Shown here in pieces: positions 8,372-20,179 of a stretch of DNA of 64,000 nucleotides (the stretch's first letter is position 1; each line of letters opens with the position of its first letter). The stretch is from Alphaproteobacteria bacterium 65-37 (GTDB taxonomy: Bacteria; Pseudomonadota; Alphaproteobacteria; Reyranellales; Reyranellaceae). Below the pieces are notes generated by a model, which saw only the letters and a program-made list of their open reading frames with translations, searched no databases and was not told the DNA's origin. The DNA lies in NCBI GenBank assembly GCA_001897995.1, contig MKRV01000260.1:93332-157331 (forward strand), written 5' to 3'. Made by a program: the position numbers and the translations under genes.

Positions 8372-9190
8372 CTAAGCCCCTTGCGCGGCGAGCTTGGCGG
8401 AGCGGCGGCGCAGGAACCACAGGCCGGCGCGGGTCATCCAGTCGTTGAGGCGGCCCTGCGGCTCGAGGCCGATCGCCTTCAGCACCATCGCCATGGCGCG
8501 CTGCACATGGCTCTGGCGGTAGAGCGGATAGGCACGCCGCACATAGGCCTGCATGTTGCGCTTGCGGTCGTAGGTCGACCCCGTGGGCTCGTTGGCCGCG
8601 AAATAGGCGTAGGCGAGTTCGTCGTCTTCGCTCTCGGCCAGGCGCCCCCAGCCGATACGCAGCCGCGACCAGCGGCTCAGACGATCGCGCTCCAGGCAAC
8701 GCCGCAGATGATCGTAGAAGAGCTTGTAATGGCGGAACTCGTCGGCGGCGATCTTGGCACAGATCTGCTTCAGCACCGGTTCCGCCGTCGCGTCCTTGAG
8801 GGCGCTGTAATAGGAACTGGTGCCGGTCTCGACGATGCAGCGGGCCATCATCTCGCCCGCCTGGCTGCCGCGCACCGAAGCGCTGACTTCCAGCGGCAGC
8901 TTGTAGCCGGCCCGGAAGCGATCGAAGGCGGCCTCGAAATCCCAGGATGGATCGGCGAGCTCGGCCCAGCGGCCGAGCGCCAGGCCGTGCTGCACTTCCT
9001 CGGTGACCCAGTTCTTCACCGATTCCATGAACGCCGGATCGTCGGCGAAGACACGGCCGAGATAGATGCCGTAGTCACCACCATTGCGCTCGACCAGAGC
9101 AGCCGCCTTGATGTTGCGCAGGATCTCGGGATCGACCTTCGACGCGTCGAAGCGATCCCAGGCGATCGTCTCGAGTGTCCAGTTACCCAT
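8372..9190 (-). CDS. Ferritin-like diiron domain protein
   Basis: The 272-residue protein has the ligand pattern of a four-helix-bundle diiron protein: Glu34 (VERNGG), Glu65-x-x-His68 (EEVQH), Glu121 (VETGTSSYYSAL) and Glu151-x-x-His154 (DEFRHYK). This is the ferritin-like / acyl-ACP desaturase arrangement, so an oxygen-dependent oxidase or oxygenase role is possible. The substrate cannot be read from sequence. There is no signal peptide. A basic C-terminal segment (GLWFLRRRSAKL) might touch membrane or nucleic acid. A good sigma-70-type promoter lies upstream at 9226-9254, so it is probably transcribed apart from the ATP synthase genes. The convergent repeat element follows its 3' end. Confidence 0.8.
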   Translation of the reverse strand: MGNWTLETIAWDRFDASKVDPEILRNIKAAALVERNGGDYGIYLGRVFADDPAFMESVKNWVTEEVQHGLALGRWAELADPSWDFEAAFDRFRAGYKLPLEVSASVRGSQAGEMMARCIVETGTSSYYSALKDATAEPVLKQICAKIAADEFRHYKLFYDHLRRCLERDRLSRWSRLRIGWGRLAESEDDELAYAYFAANEPTGSTYDRKRNMQAYVRRAYPLYRQSHVQRAMAMVLKAIGLEPQGRLNDWMTRAGLWFLRRRSAKLAAQGA

Positions 9191-9225
9191 CAGAAAGAAC
9201 CCTCGGCACCATGTCGCTCAACCGT

Positions 9226-9254
9226 AATAAAGCGACCTCGGGCGTGGCTTTCAA
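9226..9254 (-). promoter_or_regulatory. Candidate sigma-70 promoter of the ferritin-like gene
   Basis: Read on the minus strand, TTGAAA (9254-9249) is followed after exactly 17 bases by TTTATT (9231-9226). These match the -35 and -10 consensus at 5 of 6 and 4 of 6 positions. Transcription would start near 9219 and leave a leader of about 28 bases, with a GAGGG ribosome binding site before the ATG at 9190. Confidence 0.5.
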
Positions 9255-9314
9255 TGGGCAGCCCGTTACAATCAGACTGAAAATTTCGCAGCGGCGCTGA
9301 AATCAGCGACGATC

Positions 9315-9728
9315 TCAGCGGCTGGCGTAGTAGGCCTGAGCTCGGCGCAGATCCTTGGCGACCGCCAGAGCCTTCTCGGCCGTCGCCTTTTCGGCGTCGG
9401 TCGCGGCATCCGTCAATTCGCGTTCGGCGGCACGCTCGCGCTCGGCGAGCTGCTCGGGCGTCACCTGCTCGAACGGCAGCGCCTCGTCGGCCAACACCGT
9501 GCAGCGCTCGGGCGTCACTTCGGCGAAGCCGCCGACCACCAGGAAGCGCTGCTCGGCCTTGTTGCCCTGGAAGACTTCCAGGACACCGGGACGAACCGTC
9601 GAGATCAGCGGGGCGTGGCCCGGCAGGACGCCGAAGTCGCCTTCGCTGCCCGGGACGACCACCATGTCGGCCTCGGTCGCGAGCAGCTCGCGCTCGGGCA
9701 TCACCAGACGGAAGGAGACCTTGGCCAT
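9315..9728 (-). CDS. atpC: ATP synthase F1 subunit epsilon
   Basis: Epsilon is part of the central stalk and inhibits ATP hydrolysis. The 137 residues start with KVSFRLVMPERELL, continue with GDFGVLPGHAPLISTVRPG, the core of the N-terminal beta sandwich, and end in a Glu/Ala-rich helical hairpin (about 88-135). The ATG at 9728 is chosen because family homology begins directly after it; the frame runs 34 codons further upstream into atpD. It lies four bases after the atpD stop and is the last gene of the F1 operon. Confidence 0.95.
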   Translation of the reverse strand: MAKVSFRLVMPERELLATEADMVVVPGSEGDFGVLPGHAPLISTVRPGVLEVFQGNKAEQRFLVVGGFAEVTPERCTVLADEALPFEQVTPEQLAERERAAERELTDAATDAEKATAEKALAVAKDLRRAQAYYASR

Positions 9729-9732
9729 CTGC

Positions 9733-11193
<1,461 letters not shown>

Positions 11194-12081
11194 CTAGATG
11201 GCCTCGGCGCCCGAGATGATCTCGATGAGTTCCTTGGTGATCGTGGCCTGGCGCGAGCGGTTCATCTGCAGCGTCAGCTTCTTGATCACGTCGCCCGCAT
11301 TGCGCGAGGCGTTGTCCATTGCCGTCATCTGCGAGCCGTAGAAGCTCGCCGCGTTCTCGAGCAGCACGCGGAAGATCTGGACGGTCAGGTTGCGCGGCAG
11401 CAGGTCGGCCAGGATCTCGCCCTCGTCGGGCTCGAACTCGTAGACCGCACCACCGGCGGCGGCGGCGGGCGCAGCCGTCGACGCTTCCGGCGCCGGCGGC
11501 GGAATGAGCTGCTGGGCCGTGACGATCTGGGTCATCGCCGACTTGAAGCGGTTGAAGATCACCGTGGCGACATCGAACTCGCCGGCGTCGAACATCTCCA
11601 TGATGCGCGCCGTCACCTTCTGGGCGTCGCCGAAGGAGAGCCGCGGCCGGCCGAGGTCGGTCATCGTCTCGACGATCATCGTGCTGAAGTCGCGACGGAG
11701 CTGGTCACGGCCCTTGCGGCCGACGCAGAAGATCTTGACCGTCTTGCCATCGGCAATCAGCGTCCGGATGGTCCGGCGCGCTTCACGCACGATCGAGCTG
11801 TTGAAGGCGCCACACAGGCCGCGATCGCCGGTGGCGACGATGACCAGGTGGACCTTATCGGAACCGGTGCCGGCGAGCAGGCGCGGACCGGTGCCGCCTT
11901 TGAAGCTGGCGCCCAGCGACGCCAGGATCTTGTCCATGGCTTCGGCATAGGGGCGGGCCGCCGTGGCCTGCTCCTGCGCGCGGCGCAGCTTGGCCGCGGC
12001 AACCATCTTCATGGCCTTGGTGATCTTCTGCGTCGACTGGACGCTTCGGATCCTGAGGCGGAAGGTTTTGAGGCTGGGCAT
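11194..12081 (-). CDS. atpG: ATP synthase F1 subunit gamma
   Basis: Gamma is the rotating central shaft of F1. The 295 residues start with the canonical [20 protein letters not shown] and [15 protein letters not shown], the N-terminal coiled-coil helix, and end with the C-terminal partner helix [20 protein letters not shown]. The middle holds [10 protein letters not shown]. An Ala/Pro-rich insertion (about 195-215, around PPPAPEAST) precedes the C-terminal helix; inserts here are common in Alphaproteobacteria. The spacing to atpA is 15 bases. Confidence 0.96.
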   Translation of the reverse strand: MPSLKTFRLRIRSVQSTQKITKAMKMVAAAKLRRAQEQATAARPYAEAMDKILASLGASFKGGTGPRLLAGTGSDKVHLVIVATGDRGLCGAFNSSIVREARRTIRTLIADGKTVKIFCVGRKGRDQLRRDFSTMIVETMTDLGRPRLSFGDAQKVTARIMEMFDAGEFDVATVIFNRFKSAMTQIVTAQQLIPPPAPEASTAAPAAAAGGAVYEFEPDEGEILADLLPRNLTVQIFRVLLENAASFYGSQMTAMDNASRNAGDVIKKLTLQMNRSRQATITKELIEIISGAEAI

Positions 12082-12096
12082 CGAGACCTGCGGGCG

Positions 12097-13623
12097 TTAG
12101 GCGAACTTCTTGACGAAGTCGCCGAGGAACGCCTTCAGCTTGTCGTCAGTCTCCTTGACGATCTCGCGCTTCTCGCGGATCGAAGCCAGGATCGAGCCCT
12201 CGGCGCGCACCGCGTCGAGCATCTGATGCTCGAAGTCGTTGATGCGGTTGAGCGGCATGCTGTCGAGGAAGCCGCGGGTGCCGGCATAGAGCGACACGAC
12301 CTGCTCTTCGACCGGCATCGGCACGAACTGGCCCTGCTTCAGCAGCTCGGTCAGGCGCTGACCGCGGGCCAGAAGGCGCTGCGTCGAGGCGTCGAGGTCC
12401 GAGGCGAACTGAGCGAAGGCCGCCATCTCGCGATACTGCGCCAGCTCCAGCTTGATGGTGCCGGCGACCTGCTTCATCGCCTTGATCTGGGCGGCCGAGC
12501 CGACGCGGCTCACCGACAGACCGACGTTAATCGCCGGACGGATGCCCTGATAGAAGAGCTCGGTCTCGAGGAAGATCTGGCCGTCGGTGATCGAGATCAC
12601 GTTGGTCGGAATGTAGGCCGACACGTCGCCGGCCTGCGTCTCGATGACCGGCAGCGCCGTCAGCGAGCCCGAGCCGTTCTTCTCGTTGAGCTTGGCGGCG
12701 CGCTCGAGCAGGCGCGAATGGAGATAGAACACGTCGCCCGGATAGGCTTCGCGGCCCGGCGGGCGGCGCAGCAGCAGCGACATCTGGCGGTAGGCGACGG
12801 CCTGCTTGGAAAGATCGTCGTACACGATCACGGCGTGCATGCCGTTGTCGCGGAAGTATTCACCCATGGCGCAGCCGGTGTAGGGCGCGAGGAACTGCAT
12901 GGGCGCCGGATCCGACGCGGTCGCCGCGACGACGATGGAATATTCCAGCGCGCCGTTGTCCTCGAGCGTCTTCACGATCTGGGCGACGGTCGAACGCTTC
13001 TGGCCGACGGCGACGTAGACGCAGTAGAGCTTGCGGCTCTCGTCGGTGCCCTTGTTGATCGGCTTCTGGTTCAGGAAGGTGTCGATGGCGACGGCGGTCT
13101 TGCCGGTCTGGCGGTCACCGATGATCAGCTCGCGCTGGCCACGTCCGATCGGCACCAGCGAGTCGACGGCCTTGAGGCCGGTCTGCATCGGCTCGTTCAC
13201 CGACTTGCGCGGAATGATGCCGGGAGCCTTCACCTCGACAAGGCGGCGCTCGGTGCTCTGGATCGGGCCCTTGCCGTCGATCGGGTTGCCGAGGCCGTCG
13301 ACCACGCGGCCGAGCAGGCCCTTGCCGACCGGCACGTCGACGATGGCGCCGGTACGCTTGACGGTGTCGCCTTCGCGGATGGTGCGGTCTTCGCCGAAGA
13401 TCACGACGCCGACATTGTCGCGCTCGAGGTTCAGCGCCATGCCCTTGATGCCGCCGGGGAACTCGACCATCTCGCCGGCCTTGACGCTGTCGAGGCCGTA
13501 GACGCGGGCGATACCGTCACCGACGGAGAGAACCTGGCCGACCTCGGCGACTTCGGCTTCGGTACCGAAGTTGGCGATCTGCTGCTTCAGAATGGCCGAG
13601 ATTTCGGCGGCACGGATATCCAT
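12097..13623 (-). CDS. atpA: ATP synthase F1 subunit alpha
   Basis: Alpha is the non-catalytic nucleotide-binding subunit of F1, alternating with beta. The 508 residues match the family. The N-terminus [16 protein letters not shown] attaches to delta. The P-loop GDRQTGKT is at 169-176, and [20 protein letters not shown] contains the signature around the catalytic-interface arginine region that follows ([11 protein letters not shown]). Its stop is 15 bases before atpG, and its ATG directly follows the atpH stop, so translation is probably coupled. Confidence 0.98.
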   Translation of the reverse strand: MDIRAAEISAILKQQIANFGTEAEVAEVGQVLSVGDGIARVYGLDSVKAGEMVEFPGGIKGMALNLERDNVGVVIFGEDRTIREGDTVKRTGAIVDVPVGKGLLGRVVDGLGNPIDGKGPIQSTERRLVEVKAPGIIPRKSVNEPMQTGLKAVDSLVPIGRGQRELIIGDRQTGKTAVAIDTFLNQKPINKGTDESRKLYCVYVAVGQKRSTVAQIVKTLEDNGALEYSIVVAATASDPAPMQFLAPYTGCAMGEYFRDNGMHAVIVYDDLSKQAVAYRQMSLLLRRPPGREAYPGDVFYLHSRLLERAAKLNEKNGSGSLTALPVIETQAGDVSAYIPTNVISITDGQIFLETELFYQGIRPAINVGLSVSRVGSAAQIKAMKQVAGTIKLELAQYREMAAFAQFASDLDASTQRLLARGQRLTELLKQGQFVPMPVEEQVVSLYAGTRGFLDSMPLNRINDFEHQMLDAVRAEGSILASIREKREIVKETDDKLKAFLGDFVKKFA

Positions 13624-14187
13624 TTAGGCAACTCCCTTCATGGCAAGCTGCAAGCGCTGCAGTTTGCTGCGGATGGACGAATCGAACAGGCGCGAGCCGA
13701 CCTTCACGACGAGGCCGCCGAGAATGTCGGGTTCGACGCGCGCGTCGACGGAAACCTTGGCGCCGCCCAGCACGGAGCGCAGCGCGGTGCTGAGCTGCTC
13801 GACCTGGGCGGGGGAAAGCGGAACGGCCGAAGTGACGGTCGCGGTGGTCTCACCGCGACGGCTGGCCAGCTCGGCGAGGAAGGCCGAGGCCATGCCCGGC
13901 AGGTCGCGGGCGCGGCCGTTGGCCGCCACAGCGCCGACAAAATTGCGGGTCAAACCAGCAATGCCCGCCGCGTCGAGCACGGCCAGCAGCGCCTTGCCCT
14001 GCAGGTCGCGGCCGATCACGGGGCTCGCGATCAGGCGGGCAAGGTCGGCACTCTCGCCGACGAGCTTGCGGAAGGTGGTCAGGTCCTGCGCGACCTGATC
14101 GAGCGACTTGGCATTGTCCGCCAGCTCGAAAAGGGCGCTGGCATAGCGTCCGGCAACGCCGGTCGTGGCGGAGGATGCGGTAGACAC
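13624..14187 (-). CDS. atpH: ATP synthase F1 subunit delta
   Basis: Delta links the top of F1 to the peripheral stalk. The 187 residues include the family N-terminus GVAGRYASALFELAD, the segment FVGAVAANGRARDLPGM and the C-terminal VKVGSRLFDSSIRSKLQRL, where G-x(4)-D-x-S is the family signature. The start is a GTG at 14187 with the ribosome binding site GAGAGG upstream. It is the first gene of the F1 operon; the F0 genes are not nearby, as is normal in Alphaproteobacteria. The 188-base spacer up to priA probably holds the operon promoter, but I found no convincing hexamer pair in it. Confidence 0.95.
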   Translation of the reverse strand: MSTASSATTGVAGRYASALFELADNAKSLDQVAQDLTTFRKLVGESADLARLIASPVIGRDLQGKALLAVLDAAGIAGLTRNFVGAVAANGRARDLPGMASAFLAELASRRGETTATVTSAVPLSPAQVEQLSTALRSVLGGAKVSVDARVEPDILGGLVVKVGSRLFDSSIRSKLQRLQLAMKGVA

Positions 14188-14375
14188 GTCGAAAGCCTCT
14201 CCCCTACCGTGCGGCGCACGGCCGGCAAGCCATTGAATTCACTCACTTTTCACCAGCCGGACGCCCTGCAGCGCCTGCCGTCCCGCCCCGGAAAAGCGCG
14301 CGTTGCTACCATGCGGTTTTTCCCGGCGCAAGATTGGCAAGGTCCTGTATTACCGCGGTTTTTCGGCGCGATCTG

Positions 14376-16574
14376 TCACAGGAAGGAATAGGGGTCGACA
14401 TCGACCTGCAGACGAACTGAATTGGGTAGCCCGATTTGCTCCAGCCAGGCGTGCAGCAGCGGTTGCACGGCGATATCACGCGACGTCTTGAGCAGGAACC
14501 GCCGCCGATGCCGCCCGCGCAGCAGCGCCATGGGTGCGACCGAGGGGCCGAGCACGGTGACGCCGTCGCGATGCGGCGCCCGGCGGGCAAGCGCCGCACA
14601 GACATTATCGACTGCGGCAGGATCGGGCCCCGAGACGATCAGCGACGCCAGCCGGCCGTAGGGCGGCATGGCGGCGGCCTCGCGATCGGCCAGCTCGACT
14701 TCAACGAAGCGATCGCGATCGCCCGAGACCAGCGCCTGCATCACCGCGTGGTCGGGATTGTGCGTCTGGATCAAGGCCCGGCCCGGCCGGCCGTCGCGGC
14801 CCGCGCGTCCTGCCACCTGATAGAGGAGCTGGAACGTCCGCTCGGCCGCCCGCAGGTCACCGCCGTTCAGGCCGAGGTCGGCGTCGATCACCGCGACGAG
14901 AGTCAGATTCGGAAAGTGATGACCCTTCGCCGCCATCTGCGTGCCGATCAGGATGTCGATCTCGCCGTTGATCATGCGCTCGACCGCCGCCTCGGCCTCG
15001 ACGCGGTTCATCAAGCTGTCCGATGTGAAAAGCTCGAGCCGTGCCTCGGGAAAAAGTTCCGCCGCCTCCTCCGCCAGACGCTCGACACCGGGACCGCAGG
15101 CCACGAACTGATCGACCGCGCCGCAATGCTTGCAAGCCTGAGCCGGCGCCTCGGCATGACCGCAATGATGGCAGACCAGGGCGCGGCGGAAGCGATGCTC
15201 GACCAGCCAGGCCGAGCATTGCGGACATTCCAGTCCATGACCGCAGGCGCGGCAGAGGGTGATCGGCGCATAACCGCGTCGATTGAGGAACAGCAGGGTC
15301 TGTTCGCCGGCCGCCAAGGTCGCCTTCATGGCGTCGACCACCGGCGGCGACAGCCAACGCCCGCGTGTCGGCGGATCGCGCCGCAGGTCGACCGCCGACA
15401 GGGCCGCCAATTGGTGGCCGCCATGCCGGCCGGGCAGCTGCACCTCGCCATAGCGGCCCGTCTGGACGTTGACGACGCTCTCCAGCGATGGCGTCGCCGA
15501 GGCCAGCACGATCGGCGCCGAGGCCAGCCGCGCGCGCACCACCGCCATGTCGCGTGCGTTGTAGATGACGCCGTCGTCCTGCTTGAACGAGCCGTCATGC
15601 TCCTCGTCGACGACGATCAGACCGAGCTCGGCGAAAGGCAAAAACAGCGCGGATCGTGCGCCAACCACGACACTTACCCGGCCCTCGGCGATGGCGCGCC
15701 AGGTCTCGCGGCGCTCGAGGCTGGTCAGTCCGGAATGCCAGGCCGCCGGAGGGGCGCCGAACCGATCTTCGAAGCGCTTGAGCCACTGCGCGGTGAGCGC
15801 GATCTCCGGCAACAGCACCAGCACCTGCCGCCGCGCCGCGACCGCCGCTGCGATCGCCTCGAAATAGACCTCGGTCTTACCGGCGCCCGGCACACCGTCG
15901 AGCAAGGTCGCCGAAAAGGCATGCGCCCTCACCTTGTCGACCAGCCCGTCGGCGGCGGCTTTCTGATCGGGCGACAGGACCGGCCCCTCGCGCGTGCCGT
16001 CGGGCTGCGGGAAGGCGCGCCGCACGACACGCTCCACGGCTTCGAGCAGGCCGACCGATGCCATGGTCTTCACGACCGACGTGCCGACACCGGCGAGATG
16101 CGCGAGTTCGGCGACCGGCATGGCCGGACCCTCCTTCGTCACCTCGAGCACGCGACGGCGCGCTGCCGTCAGTTTCAGCGCGGTGTCGTCGGATTGCGGC
16201 GTGGTGGCGGCGCGATAGACCAGCTCGGTCTTGGGCGCCTCCAATGCCGATGGCGCACTCATCGCCATGCGCAGCACGGCACCACGCGGCATCAGGGTGT
16301 AGGCCGACACCCAATCGACGAAGCGGCGCATTGCTTCGGCCATCGGCAGCGCCGGCAGCACACCGACGACGTCGCGCAGCTTCGCCTGCGGCACTTCGCC
16401 GGTGCCGGCGCCCCAGACGACTCCGATCACCTCGCGCTTGCCCAGCGGCACGACCACGAAATGGCCGGGAACAAGCGCAAGCTCCGCCGGGACGCGATAG
16501 TCGTAGGCGTCGGCCAAGGGCAGCGGCAGCAGCACCTGGACGGTGTTTTCCACTGCCTGCGAGCGCAGCCGCAT
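14376..16574 (-). CDS. priA: Primosomal protein N', replication restart helicase
   Basis: PriA is a 3'-5' superfamily 2 helicase that recognises collapsed replication forks and starts reloading of the replicative helicase. Counted from the longest frame (start 16649), the P-loop GVPGAGKT is at 252-259, the DEEH box at 348-351, and the zinc cysteines at 466, 469, 475, 478, 493, 496, 506 and 509. [12 protein letters not shown] is helicase motif VI. I prefer the ATG at 16574 because GAGG lies five bases before it and homology (VQVLLPLPL) starts soon after. An upstream ATG at 16649 lacks a ribosome binding site. It is divergent from the aldolase gene. Confidence 0.94.
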   Translation of the reverse strand: MRLRSQAVENTVQVLLPLPLADAYDYRVPAELALVPGHFVVVPLGKREVIGVVWGAGTGEVPQAKLRDVVGVLPALPMAEAMRRFVDWVSAYTLMPRGAVLRMAMSAPSALEAPKTELVYRAATTPQSDDTALKLTAARRRVLEVTKEGPAMPVAELAHLAGVGTSVVKTMASVGLLEAVERVVRRAFPQPDGTREGPVLSPDQKAAADGLVDKVRAHAFSATLLDGVPGAGKTEVYFEAIAAAVAARRQVLVLLPEIALTAQWLKRFEDRFGAPPAAWHSGLTSLERRETWRAIAEGRVSVVVGARSALFLPFAELGLIVVDEEHDGSFKQDDGVIYNARDMAVVRARLASAPIVLASATPSLESVVNVQTGRYGEVQLPGRHGGHQLAALSAVDLRRDPPTRGRWLSPPVVDAMKATLAAGEQTLLFLNRRGYAPITLCRACGHGLECPQCSAWLVEHRFRRALVCHHCGHAEAPAQACKHCGAVDQFVACGPGVERLAEEAAELFPEARLELFTSDSLMNRVEAEAAVERMINGEIDILIGTQMAAKGHHFPNLTLVAVIDADLGLNGGDLRAAERTFQLLYQVAGRAGRDGRPGRALIQTHNPDHAVMQALVSGDRDRFVEVELADREAAAMPPYGRLASLIVSGPDPAAVDNVCAALARRAPHRDGVTVLGPSVAPMALLRGRHRRRFLLKTSRDIAVQPLLHAWLEQIGLPNSVRLQVDVDPYSFL

Positions 16575-16662
16575 TGCCGCCTCGTCTTGTGGCTCCGAGG
16601 CGGAATCGCTAGAAATTGTGGCAGCAGATAAGTCCGAACTACCGGCCATTGGGGTATTTTAT

Positions 16663-17319
<657 letters not shown>

Positions 17320-17336
17320 CCCGGAGACGGGCGCCG

Positions 17337-18092
17337 ATGGACAACAAGGACAACACGAAAGAGGCGAACGACGGCACCGTCACCGCGCCCGACGGTTCCG
17401 GGCGGCAGGTGAAGCTGATCACAGCCGACGACGCCATCGCCTATCTCAAGGCCCATCCCGACTTCTTCGACAAGCATGCCGAGCTCGCGACAGAGCTCGG
17501 CATACCGCCGCGCGTGCAGGGGCCGGGCGTCATCGACATGCAGCAGGCGATCCTGAAGCGCCTGCGCAGCGAGATCGACCGGCTGAAGACCGAGCGCACC
17601 GAGATCATCGCCAACTCCAAGCAGAACCAGATCGTCCAGAACCGTATCCAGGCGGCGGTGATCAGCATCATCCAGGCGACGACCTTCGAGAAGATGATCC
17701 ACGTCGTCACCCACGAGCTGCCGGACCTGCTCGACGTCGACTTCATCACCATGGCGATCGAAGCCAATGCCGATGCTCCCAAGCGCGTGCCGGTGCGTGG
17801 CGTTTATGTCCTGGCGCCGGGCGCCATCGACGCCGCGATCGGCCCCGAGAAGCATGCCCGCCTGCGCTCCGACATCGTGGGCGAAGAGGCTTTCTTCGGC
17901 GACATCGCACGCTTCGTGAAATCCGACGTGCTGATGCGCCTGCGCGTCTCCTCGGGCTCGCCCGACGGCGTCATGTGCTTCGGCGCCCGCGACCCCGAGG
18001 CGTTCGGCCCGGATATGTCGACCGAGCTGCTGTTCTTCCTCGCCAAGGTGCTGGAGAACACCATCCGCGCCTGGCTCGACCTGCCCGAGTGA
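17337..18092 (+). CDS. DUF484 family protein
   Basis: This is a 251-residue protein of the DUF484 family, whose C-terminal half (about 100-245) adopts a GAF-like fold. The N-terminal part carries the family segment AYLKAHPDFFDKHAELA, then a helical linker (KRLRSEIDRLKTERTEII) that may be a coiled coil. No ligand is known. The gene precedes xerC by 22 bases, which is the widespread DUF484-xerC order, and suggests a linked but undefined role. The ATG at 17337 has GGAG nine bases upstream; the frame starts earlier, inside the aldolase gene. Confidence 0.88.
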   Translation: MDNKDNTKEANDGTVTAPDGSGRQVKLITADDAIAYLKAHPDFFDKHAELATELGIPPRVQGPGVIDMQQAILKRLRSEIDRLKTERTEIIANSKQNQIVQNRIQAAVISIIQATTFEKMIHVVTHELPDLLDVDFITMAIEANADAPKRVPVRGVYVLAPGAIDAAIGPEKHARLRSDIVGEEAFFGDIARFVKSDVLMRLRVSSGSPDGVMCFGARDPEAFGPDMSTELLFFLAKVLENTIRAWLDLPE

Positions 18093-18114
18093 CGTCCGCC
18101 GGGGCGAAGTCCGA

Positions 18115-19053
18115 ATGAGCGTCGCGGCGACGCTGCAGGATTGGCGCGACTGGCTGCAGAGCGAGCGCCGGTTTTCTGCCCACACGCTCACCGCCTACGA
18201 GCACGACGTCGCGACCTTCCTCGGCTTCATGACGAGCTACCTCGGCGAGGCGCCGACGCTCGAGGCGCTGGGCGGCCTGAAGCCGGCCGAGTTCCGCGCC
18301 TGGCTCACGGAGCTCAACAATCGCGGCCTGGCGCGCACGTCGACGGCGCGCGCTTTCTCCTCGGTGCGATCCTTCTTCGCCTATCTCGACAAGAACGGGC
18401 TGGCCCACAATGCCAGCATCGCCTCGGTCAAGACGCCCAAGCTGCCGCGTTCGGTGCCCAAGGCACTGAGCGAACGCGACATGGCAGACCTCCTCGAGGC
18501 CGAGTCCGACCGCGATCGCGCCCCCTGGCTCGACCTGCGCGACACCGCCGTACTGATCCTGCTCTATGGCGCAGGCCTGCGCATCGGTGAGGCCCTCACC
18601 CTCACCAAGGCTCAGGTCGACGACCTGCTGGCGAGCGGCAACGACACGCTGGCCATCACCGGCAAGGGCAACAAGACGCGCCTGGTCCTTCTGCTGCCGC
18701 AGGCCCTGCAGGCGCTCAGAGCCTATCGCGAAGCCTGCCCCTGGCTCGCCGCGGCCAGGCCCGCCGACCGGGTGTTCGTCGGCGCTCGCGGCGGCGCGCT
18801 CGACCCCGCCATCGTGCAGAAGCGGGTGCGCGAGATCCGCCGCAGCCTCGGCCTCGCCGAAAGCGTGACGCCGCACGCCCTGCGCCACTCCTTCGCGACG
18901 CATTTGCTGGGCGCCGGCGGCGATCTGCGCACCATTCAGGAGCTGCTGGGCCATGCCTCGCTCTCCACCACCCAGCGCTACACCGACGTCGACGCCGCCC
19001 GCCTCGCCGACGTCTATCGCAAGGCCCATCCGCGCGCGAAGATCGGAAACTGA
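18115..19053 (+). CDS. xerC: Tyrosine recombinase XerC
   Basis: XerC acts with XerD at dif, next to FtsK, to resolve chromosome dimers. The 312 residues contain the N-terminal SAM-like core-binding domain (about 5-100) and the catalytic domain with all six residues in place: Arg156 (GAGLRIGEAL), Lys184, His254 and Arg257 (TPHALRHSF), His280 (LLGHASLSTTQ) and Tyr289. No excision partner, att site or phage gene is nearby, and the chromosomal context (DUF484 upstream) fits the housekeeping XerC, not a mobile integrase. Confidence 0.95.
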   Translation: MSVAATLQDWRDWLQSERRFSAHTLTAYEHDVATFLGFMTSYLGEAPTLEALGGLKPAEFRAWLTELNNRGLARTSTARAFSSVRSFFAYLDKNGLAHNASIASVKTPKLPRSVPKALSERDMADLLEAESDRDRAPWLDLRDTAVLILLYGAGLRIGEALTLTKAQVDDLLASGNDTLAITGKGNKTRLVLLLPQALQALRAYREACPWLAAARPADRVFVGARGGALDPAIVQKRVREIRRSLGLAESVTPHALRHSFATHLLGAGGDLRTIQELLGHASLSTTQRYTDVDAARLADVYRKAHPRAKIGN

Positions 19054-19057
19054 ACCT

Positions 19058-19750
19058 ATGCCGCAGCATATCGGAATCGTCGCTTGTTCGGCCGAAGGCG
19101 CCGCCCTTTGCTACAAGACGATCTGCGTCGAGGGCGCGCGGTTCCTCGGGCCCCATGCCCATCCCGAAGTCTCGCTGCACACCCATTCACTGGCCGACTA
19201 TGTCGACTGCCTCGATCGCGGCGATCGGCCGGGCGTTGCCGAGTTGATGCTCTCCTCGGCGCGCAAGCTCGCGAGCGCCGGCGCCGACTTCCTGATCTGT
19301 CCCGACAACACGATCCACCAGGCGATGGGCTACGTGCTGCCGCAGTCACCGCTGCCCTGGCTGCACATCGCCGAGGTCGTGGCCGACGAGGCCGTGGCGC
19401 GCGGCCTCAAGCGGATCGGCATCACCGGCACGAACTGGCTGGTCGACAGCGACGTCTATCCCGAGAAGCTCGGGGCGCGCGGCCTCGGCTTCCTGAAGCC
19501 GACCGACGACGAGCGCGACGAGATCGGCCGCATCATCATGGACGAGCTGGTGCAGAGCCGCTTCACGCCGCAGGCGGTCGCGACCTTCCAGCGGGTCATG
19601 GGCCGCATGAAGGGCGACGGCTGCGACGCCGTGGTGCTGGGCTGCACGGAAATCCCGCTGATCATGAACGACGCCAACTCGCCGCTGCCGACGCTCGATT
19701 CGACACGGCTGCTCGCCCAGGCCGCGTTGAGACGCGCGACGACTGTCTGA
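19058..19750 (+). CDS. Aspartate/glutamate racemase family protein
   Basis: The 230-residue protein belongs to the cofactor-independent Asp/Glu/hydantoin racemase superfamily. It has the two-cysteine active-site pattern, with ICPDNTIHQ in the N-terminal half and VVLGCTEIPLI in the C-terminal half, which supply the paired general bases. The first cysteine sits two residues earlier than in the usual C-x-N-T form, so the substrate may differ from aspartate. The ATG at 19058 follows the xerC stop by four bases, so it is probably co-transcribed. No cell-wall or amino-acid genes nearby pin down its substrate. Confidence 0.82.
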   Translation: MPQHIGIVACSAEGAALCYKTICVEGARFLGPHAHPEVSLHTHSLADYVDCLDRGDRPGVAELMLSSARKLASAGADFLICPDNTIHQAMGYVLPQSPLPWLHIAEVVADEAVARGLKRIGITGTNWLVDSDVYPEKLGARGLGFLKPTDDERDEIGRIIMDELVQSRFTPQAVATFQRVMGRMKGDGCDAVVLGCTEIPLIMNDANSPLPTLDSTRLLAQAALRRATTV

Positions 19751-19753
19751 GCG

Positions 19754-20170
19754 TCAGAGCGACTTTCTGAAGATGATCTGGCCGTCGTCCTGGCGGCCGA
19801 TCTCCGGCCATCCGTTGGTCCGATAGAACCGTTCGGCGCGCGTGCCGGGACCGGTCGTGAGCGTTGCCGCCGAAAAGCCCGCCGCCCGCAGATCCTCGCA
19901 GGCCTTCGGCAGCAGCACGCGACCGATGCCGCGGCCCTCGTAGTCCGGATGGATGAAAAGGCCGAAGATCGTGCCGTCGCGCAGGTCGGCGACCGCGAAG
20001 CCCTGCACGGCGCCCGCTTCCTCCCAGACCCAGAAGGTTCCATTCTCGAAGATCCAGTCGGCGGTACGGTCGACTTTGGCTTGCGAGGCCGCACTAAGCT
20101 TGTTCTCCCGAACGGCAAGACGCACTTCGGTGATGCGGGGACGGTCGGCAAGGGTCGCTCGACGAATCAT
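19754..20170 (-). CDS. GNAT family N-acetyltransferase
   Basis: This is a 138-residue GCN5-related acetyltransferase. LFIHPDYEGRGIGRVLLPKA (about 90-109) is the acetyl-CoA pyrophosphate-binding loop (motif A, R/Q-x-x-G-x-G/A), and AERFYRTNGWPEIG is the C-terminal motif B. The acceptor substrate is unknown. It is the last gene of a minus-strand run, nine bases after the APC permease, and ends four bases from the stop of the converging racemase gene. Confidence 0.86.
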   Translation of the reverse strand: MIRRATLADRPRITEVRLAVRENKLSAASQAKVDRTADWIFENGTFWVWEEAGAVQGFAVADLRDGTIFGLFIHPDYEGRGIGRVLLPKACEDLRAAGFSAATLTTGPGTRAERFYRTNGWPEIGRQDDGQIIFRKSL

Positions 20171-20179
20171 GGTCTCACG

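Noticed and set aside
14436..16631. Open frame of 731 codons opposite priA
   Set aside because: priA on the other strand has intact helicase motifs and eight zinc cysteines; this frame has none of its own.
18115..19053. Tyrosine recombinase as a sign of an integrative element
   Set aside because: It sits in the conserved DUF484-xerC context with no att-like repeats, tRNA or mobile genes nearby, so it is the housekeeping XerC.
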